Origin: Duganella sp. 1411
GTDB taxonomy: Bacteria; Pseudomonadota; Gammaproteobacteria; Burkholderiales; Burkholderiaceae_D
Direction: 5' to 3'
Assembly: GCF_017833525.1 (NCBI RefSeq)
Contig: NZ_JAFICD010000001.1
Location: 1,364,001-1,428,000, forward strand
Length of the DNA: 64,000 nucleotides
Position numbers and translations under genes: made by a program. Below the pieces are notes generated by a model. The model ran no database searches. It saw nothing but the letters and a program-made list of their open reading frames with translations, and was not told the origin of the DNA. This document shows positions 1 to 9,747 of this stretch, one piece after another (the stretch's first letter is position 1; the number at the start of each line of letters is the position of its first letter).

Positions 1-1829
1 CGCGAACCGCCGATCAGCTTTTTGTACTCGTTCGACTTGAAGTCGGACATGCGCACGATCACCGGCTTCGGCCAGAAGGCGGCGGCGATGGTGGCGATAC
101 CCTCGGCCAGCTTGTCGACGTAGAAGGCCTTCGGCGAGGCGTGGCCGCGCGCGACCGACTCCACCGCTTTTTTCAGGTCCGCGTCGATGTTCGGGTATTC
201 CAGGATCGCCTTCGGATGGACGCCGATGTTGTTGTTGATGATGAATTCCAGCCGCGCCAGGCCGACGCCGGCATTCGGCACGGACTGGAAGTCGAACGCC
301 AGCTGCGGATTGCCGACGTTGAGCATGATCTTGGTCGGCAGCTTAGGCAGCTCGCCGCGCGCCACTTCCGACACTTCCGTCTCCAGCAGGCCGTCGTAGA
401 TCTTGCCCTCGTCGCCTTCGGCGCAGGACACGGTGACGAAGGTGCCGTCCTTGAGCACTTCGGTGGCGTCGCCGCAGCCGACGACCGCCGGCACGCCCAG
501 TTCGCGGGCGATGATCGCCGCGTGGCAGGTGCGGCCGCCGCGGTTGGTGACGATCGCCGAGGCGCGCTTCATGACCGGTTCCCAGTTAGGATCGGTCATG
601 TCGGCCACCAGCACGTCGCCCGGCTGCACGCGTTCCATGTCGGCCGGGTCGTGGATCACGCGCACCGGACCGGCGCCGATCTTCTGGCCGATCGCGCGGC
701 CGGAGGCCAGCACGGTGCCGCTCGATTTCAGTTTGAAGCGCTGCTGCACGTCGGTCGCCTTCTGCTGCGACTTGACGGTCTCGGGACGCGCCTGCAGGAT
801 GTACAGTTTGCCGTCGCGGCCATCCTTGCCCCACTCGATGTCCATCGGACGGCCGTAGTGGTTTTCGATGATGACGGCGTACTTGGCCAGTTCCACCACT
901 TCGGTGTCGTTCAGCGAGTAGCGGTTGCGCATTTCCACCGGCACGTCGACGGTCTTGACCGAGCGGCCAGCCTTGGCTTCGCTGGTGAACTCCATCTTCA
1001 GCAGCTTGGAGCCGATGTTGCGGCGGATGACGGGCGATTTGCCTTTTTCCAGCATCGGTTTGTGGACGTAGAACTCGTCGGGATTGACCGCGCCCTGCAC
1101 CACCGTCTCGCCCAGGCCATAGCTGGAGGTGACGAAGACCACGTCCTTGAAGCCGGACTCGGTGTCGATGGTGAACATCACACCGGCCGCGCCCAGGTCG
1201 GAGCGGACCATGCGCTGCACGCCGGCCGACAACGCGACTTCGGCGTGGGTGAAGCCTTTGTGGACGCGGTACGAGATGGCGCGGTCGTTGTACAGCGAGG
1301 CGAAGACGTGCTTCATCGCGTCGAGCACGTTTTCGATGCCGACGACGTTGAGGAAGGTCTCCTGCTGGCCGGCGAAGGAGGCGTCCGGCAAATCCTCGGC
1401 GGTGGCCGACGAGCGCACGGCGAACGACATTTCGGTGCTCGAATCGGCGACCAGTTTGTCGTAGAAGGTCTCGATCTCGGCCTGCAGGCGTGGCTGGAAC
1501 GGGGTTTCGATGATCCATTGACGGATCTCGGCGCCCGCTTGCGCCAGCGAGCGCACGTCGTCGATGTTCAGATCGGCCAGGCGGTCGGCGATGCGTTCGG
1601 CCAGCGGCTTGCCGCCGCCGACGCTATACGACAGGAAGTCGCGGAACGCCTGCGCCGTGGTGGCGAAGCCGCCTGGCACGCGGACGCCGGCTTCGGCCAG
1701 TTGGCTGATCATTTCGCCCAGCGAGGCGTTCTTGCCGCCGACGGATTCGACATCCGTCATGCGCAAATTTTCGAACGACGCGACGTAAACCGCTTCGTTA
1801 TTTTGCTCCTTCAATGCTGCGTTAGACAT
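1..1829 (-). CDS. ppsA: Phosphoenolpyruvate synthase (C-terminal part beyond window edge)
   Basis: PpsA makes phosphoenolpyruvate from pyruvate and ATP, with AMP and phosphate as products, for gluconeogenesis in the cytosol. The gene reads off the left edge, so only about 609 of an expected 790-800 residues are present. The visible part starts [19 protein letters not shown], holds the N-terminal nucleotide-binding region ([11 protein letters not shown] near residue 30, then the [20 protein letters not shown] stretch) and the swivelling phosphohistidine domain with GGRTCHAA, whose histidine (about residue 436) is the phosphorylated residue of the family. The PEP/pyruvate-binding barrel lies mostly outside. 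It is divergent from ppsR, its regulatory kinase/phosphorylase, with 159 bases between the two starts, the usual arrangement for this pair. Identification is secure. Confidence 0.96.
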   Translation of the reverse strand, partial: MSNAALKEQNNEAVYVASFENLRMTDVESVGGKNASLGEMISQLAEAGVRVPGGFATTAQAFRDFLSYSVGGGKPLAERIADRLADLNIDDVRSLAQAGAEIRQWIIETPFQPRLQAEIETFYDKLVADSSTEMSFAVRSSATAEDLPDASFAGQQETFLNVVGIENVLDAMKHVFASLYNDRAISYRVHKGFTHAEVALSAGVQRMVRSDLGAAGVMFTIDTESGFKDVVFVTSSYGLGETVVQGAVNPDEFYVHKPMLEKGKSPVIRRNIGSKLLKMEFTSEAKAGRSVKTVDVPVEMRNRYSLNDTEVVELAKYAVIIENHYGRPMDIEWGKDGRDGKLYILQARPETVKSQQKATDVQQRFKLKSSGTVLASGRAIGQKIGAGPVRVIHDPADMERVQPGDVLVADMTDPNWEPVMKRASAIVTNRGGRTCHAAIIARELGVPAVVGCGDATEVLKDGTFVTVSCAEGDEGKIYDGLLETEVSEVARGELPKLPTKIMLNVGNPQLAFDFQSVPNAGVGLARLEFIINNNIGVHPKAILEYPNIDADLKKAVESVARGHASPKAFYVDKLAEGIATIAAAFWPKPVIVRMSDFKSNEYKKLIGGS

Positions 1830-1988
1830 ATTGACACCTTTTGATGATAGAAATCTTCCAGCGGTGCGCAGACGCTTTGTTTCATTCTTGTTATTCTGGT
1901 CGTCGTGCAGCACAATCTTACCTATGGCGTCCATTCTACAGCCTGCGGCTCAAATTGACGATTCACAATCCTGACAGGCTTACATCAC

Positions 1989-2837
1989 ATGACACAAGAA
2001 CAACGTCCTCCCCTGCCGTCGGCGGCCCGCACGGTTTTCTTCGTCTCCGACGGCACCGGTATCACGGCTGAAACTTTTGGTCACTCCGTGCTGACCCAGT
2101 TCGAGCTGCGTTTCCGGCAGGTGCGTCTGCCTTTCATCGATACCCTGGACAAGGCGCACGACGCGGCGCGCAAGATCAACGAGGCTTTTGCAACCGACGG
2201 TCAACGTCCGATCATCTTTTCGACCTTGGTGCAGACCCAATTGTCGGACGTGATCCGGCAATGCAAGGGCATGTACATGGACTTGTTCCAGACATTTGTT
2301 GCTCCTTTGGAACAAGAATTAAATGTCAAATCGACACACACCATTGGTCGTTCGCACAACATTGTGGACAGCGAAGAATACAAAAACCGCATCGAAGCGA
2401 TCAATTTCTCGCTGGCGCACGACGACGGCCAGTCGCACAAGAACCTGGCCTCGGCCGACGTGATCCTGGTCGGCGTTTCGCGCTCGGGAAAGACGCCAAC
2501 CAGCCTGTATCTGGCGATGCAGTACGGGATCAAGGCGGCCAACTATCCGCTGATCCCGGACGATTTCGAGCGCGGCAAGCTGCCGTCGTCGCTGTACGAT
2601 TTCAAGCCGAAGATCTTCGGCCTGACGATCACGCCGGAGCGCCTGGCCGAGATCCGCAACGAGCGCCGCGCCGGCAGCAAGTACGCGTCGCTCGAAAACT
2701 GCCGCTACGAGGTCAACGAGGCGGAAATGATGATGAAGCGCGAAGGCATCCGCTGGCTGTCGTCGACGACCAAATCGATCGAGGAGATTTCGACCACGAT
2801 CCTGCAGGAGATCAAACCAAACCGGCGCGAGTACTGA
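1989..2837 (+). CDS. ppsR: PEP synthase regulatory protein (kinase/pyrophosphorylase)
   Basis: PpsR-family (DUF299) proteins are bifunctional: they inactivate PEP synthase by ADP-dependent phosphorylation of a threonine next to the catalytic histidine, and reactivate it by phosphate-dependent dephosphorylation. The protein is 282 residues, a normal length. Family marks are the N-terminal [17 protein letters not shown] and the P-loop-like [11 protein letters not shown] near residue 160, followed by NYPLIPDD. The target, ppsA, is the divergent neighbour. A GH10 gene begins one base after the stop codon, so the two may share a transcript. I see no convincing promoter in the 159-base divergent gap. 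Confidence 0.95.
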   Translation: MTQEQRPPLPSAARTVFFVSDGTGITAETFGHSVLTQFELRFRQVRLPFIDTLDKAHDAARKINEAFATDGQRPIIFSTLVQTQLSDVIRQCKGMYMDLFQTFVAPLEQELNVKSTHTIGRSHNIVDSEEYKNRIEAINFSLAHDDGQSHKNLASADVILVGVSRSGKTPTSLYLAMQYGIKAANYPLIPDDFERGKLPSSLYDFKPKIFGLTITPERLAEIRNERRAGSKYASLENCRYEVNEAEMMMKREGIRWLSSTTKSIEEISTTILQEIKPNRREY

Positions 2838-2838
2838 C

Positions 2839-3900
2839 ATGATCCGGCGCGCCGCGTTGACGATGCTGCTGGGGGCCGCCGCGCTGCAGGCGGCCGCGCA
2901 GGACACCCCTTCCCTCGCGAAAGCGTACGAAGGCCGGCTGAAGATAGGAGCCGCCATCGAACCGTCGCAGTTGACGTCGGCCGAAGCGCCGCTGCTGGCG
3001 GCGCACTTCAATAGTATCGTCGCCGAAAACGTCATGAAGCCGGCCGACATCCAGCCGAAGGAAGGCGCGTACAATTTCGGCCCGGCGGACAAGCTGGTGG
3101 CGTACGCGCACGGCCAGGGCATGGCGATGCGCGGCCACACGCTGCTGTGGCACCTGCGCACGCCGGCGTGGATGTGGACCGACAGGGAGGGCAAGCCCGC
3201 CACGCGCGAGCTGGTGCTGGCCCGTCTGAAGTCGCATATCGACACGGTGGTGGGCAGGTACAAGGGCGCGGTGTACGCGTGGGACGTCGTTAATGAGGTC
3301 ATCGACGACAAGCAGCCCAATTGTCTGCGCAAGGATAAATGGTTTGCCGCCGTCGGCGACGACTATATCGAGCAAGCCTTCCGCTACGCGCACGCGGCCG
3401 ATCCGAAGGCGCGGCTGTACATCAACGACTATTCGACCGAGGAACCGGCCAAGCGCCAGTGCCTCGAGCGTGTCGTCAAGGGATTGATCGCGCGCGGCGT
3501 GCCGGTGCACGGCGTCGGACATCAGATGCATGTATCGGTGTTCGGGCCGTCGGCGGAGGCGATCGATGAATCGCTGTCCACGTTCGCGCGACTGGGGCTG
3601 GAGAACCAGGTCACCGAGCTTGACGTCAGCCTGTACCGGTATCAGGCCAAGTCGCTGTCGGACAGCGAGGACACGCTGCTGCGGCTGCAGGGCGAACGCT
3701 ATGCGGCGCTGATGAAGGTATTCCTGGCCCATCCGGAACTGCGCGCCGTCACGTTGTGGGGCATCTCGGACAGCCACACATGGCTCAACCACGGCGAGTA
3801 TGAAGGGCGCCACGATTCGCCGTTGCCGTTCGACAGGCGGCAGCAGCCCAAGCCGGCCTATACCGGCATGTTGAACGCGGCGAAAAACAACCTCAGATGA
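2839..3900 (+). CDS. Glycoside hydrolase family 10, secreted endo-1,4-beta-xylanase
   Basis: GH10 enzymes cleave internal beta-1,4 bonds in xylan by a retaining mechanism. The 353-residue protein has a signal peptide (MIRRAALTMLLGAAALQAAAQ, cleavage near residue 20) followed by a single catalytic TIM barrel with no binding module. The acid/base is Glu153 in WDVVNE and the nucleophile is Glu260 in VTELDVS. The GH10 marks ENVMKP (residues 63-68), RGHTLLWH (98-105) and LWGISDSHTWL near the end are also present. The start lies one base past the ppsR stop. A secreted polysaccharide-degrading enzyme behind a PEP synthase regulator is an odd pairing and may be a chance insertion. Catalytic class is firm; xylan as the real substrate is inferred from the family. 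Confidence 0.93.
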   Translation: MIRRAALTMLLGAAALQAAAQDTPSLAKAYEGRLKIGAAIEPSQLTSAEAPLLAAHFNSIVAENVMKPADIQPKEGAYNFGPADKLVAYAHGQGMAMRGHTLLWHLRTPAWMWTDREGKPATRELVLARLKSHIDTVVGRYKGAVYAWDVVNEVIDDKQPNCLRKDKWFAAVGDDYIEQAFRYAHAADPKARLYINDYSTEEPAKRQCLERVVKGLIARGVPVHGVGHQMHVSVFGPSAEAIDESLSTFARLGLENQVTELDVSLYRYQAKSLSDSEDTLLRLQGERYAALMKVFLAHPELRAVTLWGISDSHTWLNHGEYEGRHDSPLPFDRRQQPKPAYTGMLNAAKNNLR

Positions 3901-4083
3901 AAGCGCGCTGACCGCCCCCCTCCATCCATCGGCGTCAAACGAGGCCGTCATCTTTGTACCCTATACAACGCCTCCCATCGCCTGGCGGCGGTGTTAAATA
4001 TAGAATTTCCTTGCGCCAACATCTTGGAATCCCATATCCTGATGGCTCGATCGACGACCGTTTGGATGGGCAAGAGGATGCGA

Positions 4084-7002
4084 ATGATGGGGGTCCATAA
4101 GCCGACAGCAAAAATTAACCGGTTTGCGTCCTATTGCTGCGCGCTGCTGCTGGGATTGCTGTCGGCGCTGGCAAGCGCGCAGCAGCTATCGCTGCGCTAC
4201 TACACGAACACAGACGGCTTGGGCAATCTGGCAGTCAACGCTCTGGCGCAGGAGCCCGGCGGGGCGCTGTGGATAGGCACGGAAAATGGCCTGTACCGCC
4301 ACGACGGCGAGACCATTCGGTCTCCCGAGGGCGTGGCGAAGCAGGAAATCTACAGCACGGTTTTTGGTAGCGACGGCTCCTTGTGGGCCGCCAGTCAAGC
4401 CGGCGTCCTTCGCTACCACGGCGGCAGGATTGTCACGGTATCGACTGGTGACCCGACCTGGTCGGCGCTCGCGGGGCAGTCGCTGGCGCCACTGCCCGAT
4501 GGCGGCGTGCTGGTCGTCGGCGGAGAGGGCAAACTGTGGCGGGTGGTCGCGACCGGCGACAGCGCGCGCATGGAACCGGCGCTGCCAGCCACGCTCGATC
4601 CATCGAAACCGGATGCGCGCGAAGCCCGCTCCATTCTGGTTGCCAAAGACGGCGCCTGGTGGTTCGGTTGCGGCAGCGCGTTGTGCCGATGGCACCAAAA
4701 CCGACTCGAGCGCTGGGGCGCCGCCGACGGCCTGCCGCAGGGTGAATGGCTCGGCCTACTGCAGGCGCGCGACGGCGCCATCTGGGCGCGGAGCGACCGT
4801 CATGTCGTGCGCCGCGCCGCCGGCACCACCCAATTCACAGACGTCACGCCGCAGGGCTTGGGGCGTGGCGCCAATAGCCGCTGGTTGCCGATGAGCGAAG
4901 ACAGCGCGGGACGCGTGTTGACGCCAGGTGACGCGGGGGTGTATCGCTGGCAGGCCGGGCAATGGCAGCACTTGGGGGACCGTAACGGTTTGACGGAGGA
5001 TGGCCTGCGCGCCATGCTGCCCGACCACAACGGCGACGTGTGGCTGGGCACCACCGGGCACGGGCTGGCGCACTGGCGCGGCTATGAAAACTGGTCGTCG
5101 TGGACAACGCGCCAGGGCATGCCCTCCGACGTGGTGTGGTCCATCGCCGACGATGGCGCGGGGAGGGTTTGGATCGGCACCCAGCGTGGCGTCGTCTCCA
5201 TCGATGCCGCGGGCCAGACGCTGGTGCGCGAGGCGCCCACGGTCACCGGCCAGATCGCCGGCATTGTGTCCGACGGTAGCGGCGGCATGTGGTTGTCCAC
5301 CTTCGGCGGGGAGCTGCTCCACCGCCGGCGCGGGCAGCCGTGGCGCTCCATGACCGACGGCGGCCGGATACGCGGAGGACGTATGCTGGCCGCCGGTGGC
5401 GAACTGTGGGTCCTTGGCGGCGGCCGTGGGCTCTTTAGCATGCCGCTCGACGGCAGCGGGCCGGGACGGCGGCGCGACGAGCTCGATCGCCTGTTCAACG
5501 CCAGCGACCGGAGCGTCAACACCGCGTGCCGCGACAGGGGCAGCGGCGTCATTTGGGTGGGAACCGGTAGCGGGCTGCTGCAGTACGATCCGGCGCGCGG
5601 CTTCGTCCGGCCGCAGGTGGACGGGCTGGCGCCGAGCAGCGGCGTGTCCTATCTTGCCTGTGGCAACGGTCGTGTTTGGCTGCGCACGGCCGTCGGTCGG
5701 CAATTGATGCGCATCGACCTGAATCGCCCGGGCGTGCCGCGGGCCGAACCGGTGCAACCGGCCGTGCTCAAAGGGTTGCGCCTGCTGTCGCTGCTGGAAG
5801 ACCACCGGGGCTGGCTGTGGGCCGGCACCGACGTGGGCGTGGTGCGCTGGAACGGCAAGGATTGGCGCCGTTTCGACGAAAGCAATGGCCTGGCCTGGAA
5901 CGATTGCGACCAGAGCGCGCTGGCCGAGGATGCGCGCGGCGCCATCTGGGTCGGCACCAGCCGTGGCGTGACCCGCATCAGCGATCCGGAGCGGCTGGGC
6001 GGCGCGCAGCCGCTGGCGCTCAAACTCACCGAGGCGAAGCTGGGTAGCGTCAGTCTGACACCCGGCCGCAAAACGGCGATACCCTGGTCCACGCAGTTGC
6101 TGGAACTGCGCTGGGAAATTCCGATCTTTACCAACCGGCTGTCACAGCATGTGCGCTACCGCCTGCATGGAAGCGAGAACGGTTGGAGCGAGATCGCGGG
6201 CGGCGAGCTGCGTTATGCCGGTTTGGGTACGGGCGACTACAGCCTGGAGCTGGTCGCCGTCAACGACGACTTGGGACAACGCAGCGAGCCCGTGACGCTG
6301 AATTTTGAGATCATGCCGCCGTGGTGGCGACGTCCGCCGGTGGTCGCCGTCGCATTGGTTCTCGCCGCGTTGCTGATCTATGCCGGGCACCGCGTTCGCA
6401 TACGGCGGCTGGTGCAGCATCGAAACGAGCTGGAGGCGCTGGTGCGCGAGCGCACGCGCGAACTGGCCGAATCGCACGAGCGCATGCGTGAGCTCGCGTT
6501 CACCGACAGCTTGACCGGCGCCATGAGCCGGCGCGCCATCTTCGAACTGGCGGCGCGCGAGCTGGCCCAGCGACGACGCCACGGCGGCGCCTTGACGCTG
6601 GTGCTGCTGGATCTGGACCACTTCAAGCGCGTCAACGACACCTATGGACATCCGGCCGGGGACGCGCTGTTGTGCGGGCTGGTGCGGCACCTGCGCATGC
6701 AGATCCGCGACGGCGACTGCATCGGGCGCTATGGCGGCGAGGAGTTCCTGCTGGTTCTGCCGGGACTATCGCTGGACGAGCCCGGCGCCGTCGAGCGCAT
6801 CGACGCATGGCGGCGCTCCGTGGCCGGGCAGCCGTTCGACATCGGCGGCGCGACGCCGCTGACGGTGACCTGCAGCATGGGGGCGGCCAGCCTGGCGTCC
6901 GCCGAGGAGACGCTGGAATCGCTGATCGCGCGCATCGACGCCGCGCTGTACCGCGCGAAAGCCGCGGGGCGCAACCGGGTCGAAGTCGGCGTTGTCGAAT
7001 AA
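4084..7002 (+). CDS. Two-component-regulator-propeller diguanylate cyclase (GGDEF)
   Basis: Predicted inner-membrane sensor making c-di-GMP from two GTP. In order: a signal peptide (ending LLSALASA), about 620 periplasmic residues of repeated propeller motifs (many 'W-G-T' turns such as LWIGTENGLYR, VWLGTTGHGL, IWVGTSRGVTR), a Y_Y_Y-type domain (about 690-745), one membrane helix (about 752-773), a short coiled coil, and a GGDEF domain. The active site is GGEEF (884-888) preceded by RYGG. The inhibitory I-site RDGD lies exactly five residues upstream, so product feedback is expected. ATG codons at 4078, 4084 and 4087 are in frame; AAGAGG at 4072-4077 favours 4084 or 4087, and the reading frame is open back to 3991. 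It ends 11 bases from the convergent EAL gene. The ligand is unknown. Confidence 0.9.
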   Translation: MMGVHKPTAKINRFASYCCALLLGLLSALASAQQLSLRYYTNTDGLGNLAVNALAQEPGGALWIGTENGLYRHDGETIRSPEGVAKQEIYSTVFGSDGSLWAASQAGVLRYHGGRIVTVSTGDPTWSALAGQSLAPLPDGGVLVVGGEGKLWRVVATGDSARMEPALPATLDPSKPDAREARSILVAKDGAWWFGCGSALCRWHQNRLERWGAADGLPQGEWLGLLQARDGAIWARSDRHVVRRAAGTTQFTDVTPQGLGRGANSRWLPMSEDSAGRVLTPGDAGVYRWQAGQWQHLGDRNGLTEDGLRAMLPDHNGDVWLGTTGHGLAHWRGYENWSSWTTRQGMPSDVVWSIADDGAGRVWIGTQRGVVSIDAAGQTLVREAPTVTGQIAGIVSDGSGGMWLSTFGGELLHRRRGQPWRSMTDGGRIRGGRMLAAGGELWVLGGGRGLFSMPLDGSGPGRRRDELDRLFNASDRSVNTACRDRGSGVIWVGTGSGLLQYDPARGFVRPQVDGLAPSSGVSYLACGNGRVWLRTAVGRQLMRIDLNRPGVPRAEPVQPAVLKGLRLLSLLEDHRGWLWAGTDVGVVRWNGKDWRRFDESNGLAWNDCDQSALAEDARGAIWVGTSRGVTRISDPERLGGAQPLALKLTEAKLGSVSLTPGRKTAIPWSTQLLELRWEIPIFTNRLSQHVRYRLHGSENGWSEIAGGELRYAGLGTGDYSLELVAVNDDLGQRSEPVTLNFEIMPPWWRRPPVVAVALVLAALLIYAGHRVRIRRLVQHRNELEALVRERTRELAESHERMRELAFTDSLTGAMSRRAIFELAARELAQRRRHGGALTLVLLDLDHFKRVNDTYGHPAGDALLCGLVRHLRMQIRDGDCIGRYGGEEFLLVLPGLSLDEPGAVERIDAWRRSVAGQPFDIGGATPLTVTCSMGAASLASAEETLESLIARIDAALYRAKAAGRNRVEVGVVE

Positions 7003-7013
7003 CCACTCCGGGG

Positions 7014-8213
7014 TCAGAAGAAATGCTGCCAGTCGGCCAGCCAGGCCGGGAATTCCTCGACCGGCATCGGTTTGGCGATGTAATAGCCCTGCGCGTAGGT
7101 GCAGCCCAGCCCTTGCAGGAAGTCCCAGTCCTGCTTGGTCTCGACGCCGACCGCCACCGAGCGCCGGTCGAGGCTGCGCGCCAGCCCCAGGCAGGAGCGC
7201 AGCACCGTGCCGATGGCCTGTTTCTTGGAGGCGCCGTCGACGAAGCTGCGGTCGATCTTCAGTTCCGAAAACGGTATCCGCGCCAGCAGCTGCAGGTTGC
7301 TGCGCCCCGTGCCGTAGTCGTCGATCGCCAGGCCGAAACCCTTCATCCGCAACCGCAGCAGGCGTTCGAGGAAGTGCGGGTCGGTCGTCAGCACCGCCGA
7401 TTCGGTTATCTCGAAGGTGATGTAGTCGGGCAGGATGCTGTGCCGCGCCAGGCAGGCCGCGATCTGCTCCATGAACTGCGGGTGCGCCAGGGTGCTCTGG
7501 TCGACGTTGATCGAGAACGAGATCGGTATGCCCTGGTCGTGCAAGGTGCGGCACGCGGCGACCGATTTTTCGATCATGCTCCAGTCGAGGAAGTCGATGC
7601 GGCGGTTCTGTTCCAGCGCCGGCATGAACGACGCCGGCCCCAGTACCCCGTGCAGCGGGTGGCGCCAGCGCGCGAACATCTCCAGGCCCTTGACCTGCCC
7701 CGTCTCCAGTTCTATCTTGGGCTGGAAATGGGGATCGAATTCGCGCGCCTGCAGGCCCGCGCCCACTTCGGCGAACGACATCGGCTGGACCTTGACGCTG
7801 GCGGCGTGGGGTTCCGGCCGATGCAGATGATTGCCGACCAGCGCTTCCAGCCGGCTGCCGATGACCGGCTTGCCGACCGCGCCCAGCACGTTGACGCCGT
7901 AAGCGTCGGCCATGGTCTCCACCGAGAACAGCACCGCGTTGGTCTGCGCGCCGACGATGATGATGCCGGCCGTGCTTTTCGCTTCGCCCAGCCGGCGTAT
8001 CAGCTCGAGCGCGTCCATGCCGGGCAAGGCCAAATCGAGGATGGCGATATCGACCGGGGGCGTGATGCCGGCGCTGAAGTGGCGCAGCGCCGTGTAGCCG
8101 TCGGGCGCTTGCGTGATCCGTCCAACGCCCAGGTGGACCAGGATATCGGCCAGCGCGTGTCGTTGTACCTGATCCCCTTCCGCTACCAGAAAGTGCAACT
8201 GCGCGATATCCAT
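7014..8213 (-). CDS. Receiver-EAL domain protein, probably degenerate phosphodiesterase
   Basis: A 399-residue response regulator: receiver domain (about 5-130, phosphoacceptor Asp60 in ILDLALPGMD, conserved Lys in GKPV) followed by an EAL domain (about 155-395). EAL domains hydrolyse c-di-GMP. Here the signature Glu is kept but reads EMF (178-180). The metal-site DDYGTG, ITES and KIDRSF are intact, but the usual AEGVET is AVGVET: the first Glu, the proposed general base, is Val355. Activity is therefore doubtful and the protein may be a c-di-GMP binder. ATG at 8213 is preferred over upstream in-frame codons because CGGAG lies just before it and it starts 20 bases after the methyltransferase stop. 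It is convergent with the GGDEF gene. Confidence 0.88.
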   Translation of the reverse strand: MDIAQLHFLVAEGDQVQRHALADILVHLGVGRITQAPDGYTALRHFSAGITPPVDIAILDLALPGMDALELIRRLGEAKSTAGIIIVGAQTNAVLFSVETMADAYGVNVLGAVGKPVIGSRLEALVGNHLHRPEPHAASVKVQPMSFAEVGAGLQAREFDPHFQPKIELETGQVKGLEMFARWRHPLHGVLGPASFMPALEQNRRIDFLDWSMIEKSVAACRTLHDQGIPISFSINVDQSTLAHPQFMEQIAACLARHSILPDYITFEITESAVLTTDPHFLERLLRLRMKGFGLAIDDYGTGRSNLQLLARIPFSELKIDRSFVDGASKKQAIGTVLRSCLGLARSLDRRSVAVGVETKQDWDFLQGLGCTYAQGYYIAKPMPVEEFPAWLADWQHFF

Positions 8214-8233
8214 GACGGCTCCGATCAAACGTT

Positions 8234-9019
8234 CTAGGATTGATTCTGCCTGACTTGTTCGAAAAAGCATACCGCCGCGCAGGCGGCGACGTTCAGGGAC
8301 TCCACTTGCCCCAGATGCGGAATCACCACCTGGTGGGTCGCCATCGATAGCAGATCGTCCGCCACGCCCTGCCCCTCGTGGCCGAACAGCCACGCGACCG
8401 GCTGCCGCAGATCGACATCGTACAGCCGTTGCGTGGCGTAGCCGCTGGTGGCCAGCGATGTCACCTTGGAGGCAGACACCAGCGCCGCCAGGTCGACATT
8501 CTCGAAAATATCGAGCACGAAGTGCGCGCCCATCGCCGCCCGCAGCACCTTGGGCGACCAGCAGAACGCGGTGCCGGCGCTGCAGTAGACTTGCTTGATG
8601 CCAGCCGCCGCCGCGCTGCGCAGGATCGAGCCGACGTTGCCGGGGTCCTGCACGTTATCGAGCAGCACCGCCGATACCGCCAGCGGCTCGCTGACGGCGC
8701 GCTCCGGCGTCTGCACCGAGAACATCACGCCGACGCCGTGCTCGACCTGGCTGACGGCGTTGTACAGCGCATCCGGCAGCGCCAGCACGTGCGCGTGCTG
8801 CGCCTCCAGCTGGCCGACGATGTCCATCACTTCGGGATTGTGCAGCGCGGTCTCGCTGACGATGCATTGCTCCGGCAGGCCGCGCAGCTGCAGGTAGGCC
8901 TGGCACAGGTGCACGCCGTCCAGCAGGGTGCGGCCGGACTTGCGGCGCGCCTGCGAGCTGCCGGCCAGCTTGACCAGTTCCTTGTATTGGGCGTTGTCGC
9001 GCGAGGTGATGGTCTTCAT
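8234..9019 (-). CDS. TrmH/SpoU-family RNA 2'-O-methyltransferase
   Basis: SPOUT-fold enzymes of this family transfer a methyl from S-adenosylmethionine to a ribose 2'-OH in rRNA or tRNA. The 261-residue protein shows the three family motifs: [18 protein letters not shown] (motif 1), [10 protein letters not shown] (motif 2) and [20 protein letters not shown] (motif 3, with the trefoil-knot SLNVA). The N-terminal approximately 90 residues form the substrate-binding domain typical of RlmB/TsnR relatives. It overlaps the end of rnhB by four bases (ATGA), so it is translationally coupled to the lipid A/RNase HII operon. The target nucleotide cannot be told from sequence. Confidence 0.9.
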   Translation of the reverse strand: MKTITSRDNAQYKELVKLAGSSQARRKSGRTLLDGVHLCQAYLQLRGLPEQCIVSETALHNPEVMDIVGQLEAQHAHVLALPDALYNAVSQVEHGVGVMFSVQTPERAVSEPLAVSAVLLDNVQDPGNVGSILRSAAAAGIKQVYCSAGTAFCWSPKVLRAAMGAHFVLDIFENVDLAALVSASKVTSLATSGYATQRLYDVDLRQPVAWLFGHEGQGVADDLLSMATHQVVIPHLGQVESLNVAACAAVCFFEQVRQNQS

Positions 9020-9738
9020 GCGAAACCTCCGGCGGCCAGCAAGTCCATGGTTTGCGCCGTTTGCGCCGTCTGCTCCACCTTCACCACCTTGACCGTCTCG
9101 ACCACCACGCCGTTGCGCAGCGCGTGCAGTTCCAGCACCTCGCGCACCGGCGCGAACGAGCGGCGGTGCACCGGCGAGGCGCCGTGTTCGCGCAGGCGCT
9201 CCAGGTGCAGCGCGGTGCCGTAGCCCTTGTGCTGGTCGAAGCAGTAATGCGGATACTTCGCGTGCAGCGCCACCAGCGCGGCGTCGCGCGCGGTCTTGGC
9301 CAGGATCGACGCGGCCGAAATGGCGTCGACCTTGTCGTCGCCGCCGATGACGGCGATGCTCTGGATTTTCATGACCGGGCAGCGGTTGCCGTCGATGAGC
9401 GCGAGCGTGGGCACCGTCTTGAGCGCCTCCACCGCGCGCCGCATCGCCAGCATCGACGCCTGCAGGATATTGAGCTTGTCGATTTCCTCCTCCGACGCCT
9501 CGGCGATGGCCCAGGCCAGCGCCTGCGCCTTGATCAGCGGCGCCAGCAGGTCGCGCTTGGCTTCGGTCAGCTTCTTCGAGTCGCGCAGGCCGGCGATCGG
9601 GCGCGAGACGTCGAGGATGACGGCGGCGGCGAACACCGGTCCGGCCAGCGGGCCGCGGCCCGCTTCATCGACGCCGCAAATGATTTCGTCGGCCGACTCG
9701 GGCAGGTCGTCGAACAGGCCTGGATGTTGATTTTTCAC
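9016..9738 (-). CDS. rnhB: Ribonuclease HII
   Basis: RNase HII cuts the RNA strand of RNA-DNA hybrids and removes single misincorporated ribonucleotides. The 240-residue protein has the diagnostic [15 protein letters not shown] (Asp and Glu ligands near residues 24-25), the [12 protein letters not shown] region, the [25 protein letters not shown] block with further acidic ligands, and the [14 protein letters not shown] motif. It lies nine bases after lpxB and overlaps the methyltransferase gene by four bases. A C-terminal extension after HRRSFAPV contains a Val/Gln/Thr repeat ([15 protein letters not shown]) of no known role. Confidence 0.96.
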   Translation of the reverse strand: MKNQHPGLFDDLPESADEIICGVDEAGRGPLAGPVFAAAVILDVSRPIAGLRDSKKLTEAKRDLLAPLIKAQALAWAIAEASEEEIDKLNILQASMLAMRRAVEALKTVPTLALIDGNRCPVMKIQSIAVIGGDDKVDAISAASILAKTARDAALVALHAKYPHYCFDQHKGYGTALHLERLREHGASPVHRRSFAPVREVLELHALRNGVVVETVKVVKVEQTAQTAQTMDLLAAGGFA

Positions 9739-9747
9739 GTTGATTCT

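Noticed and set aside
141..1844. 567-codon plus-strand open frame across ppsA
   Set aside because: Antisense shadow; the minus strand encodes PpsA with a catalytic GGRTCHAA motif.
1955..1984. TTGACG with CTTACA as a ppsR promoter
   Set aside because: The -10 is poor and would give an almost leaderless transcript; not convincing.
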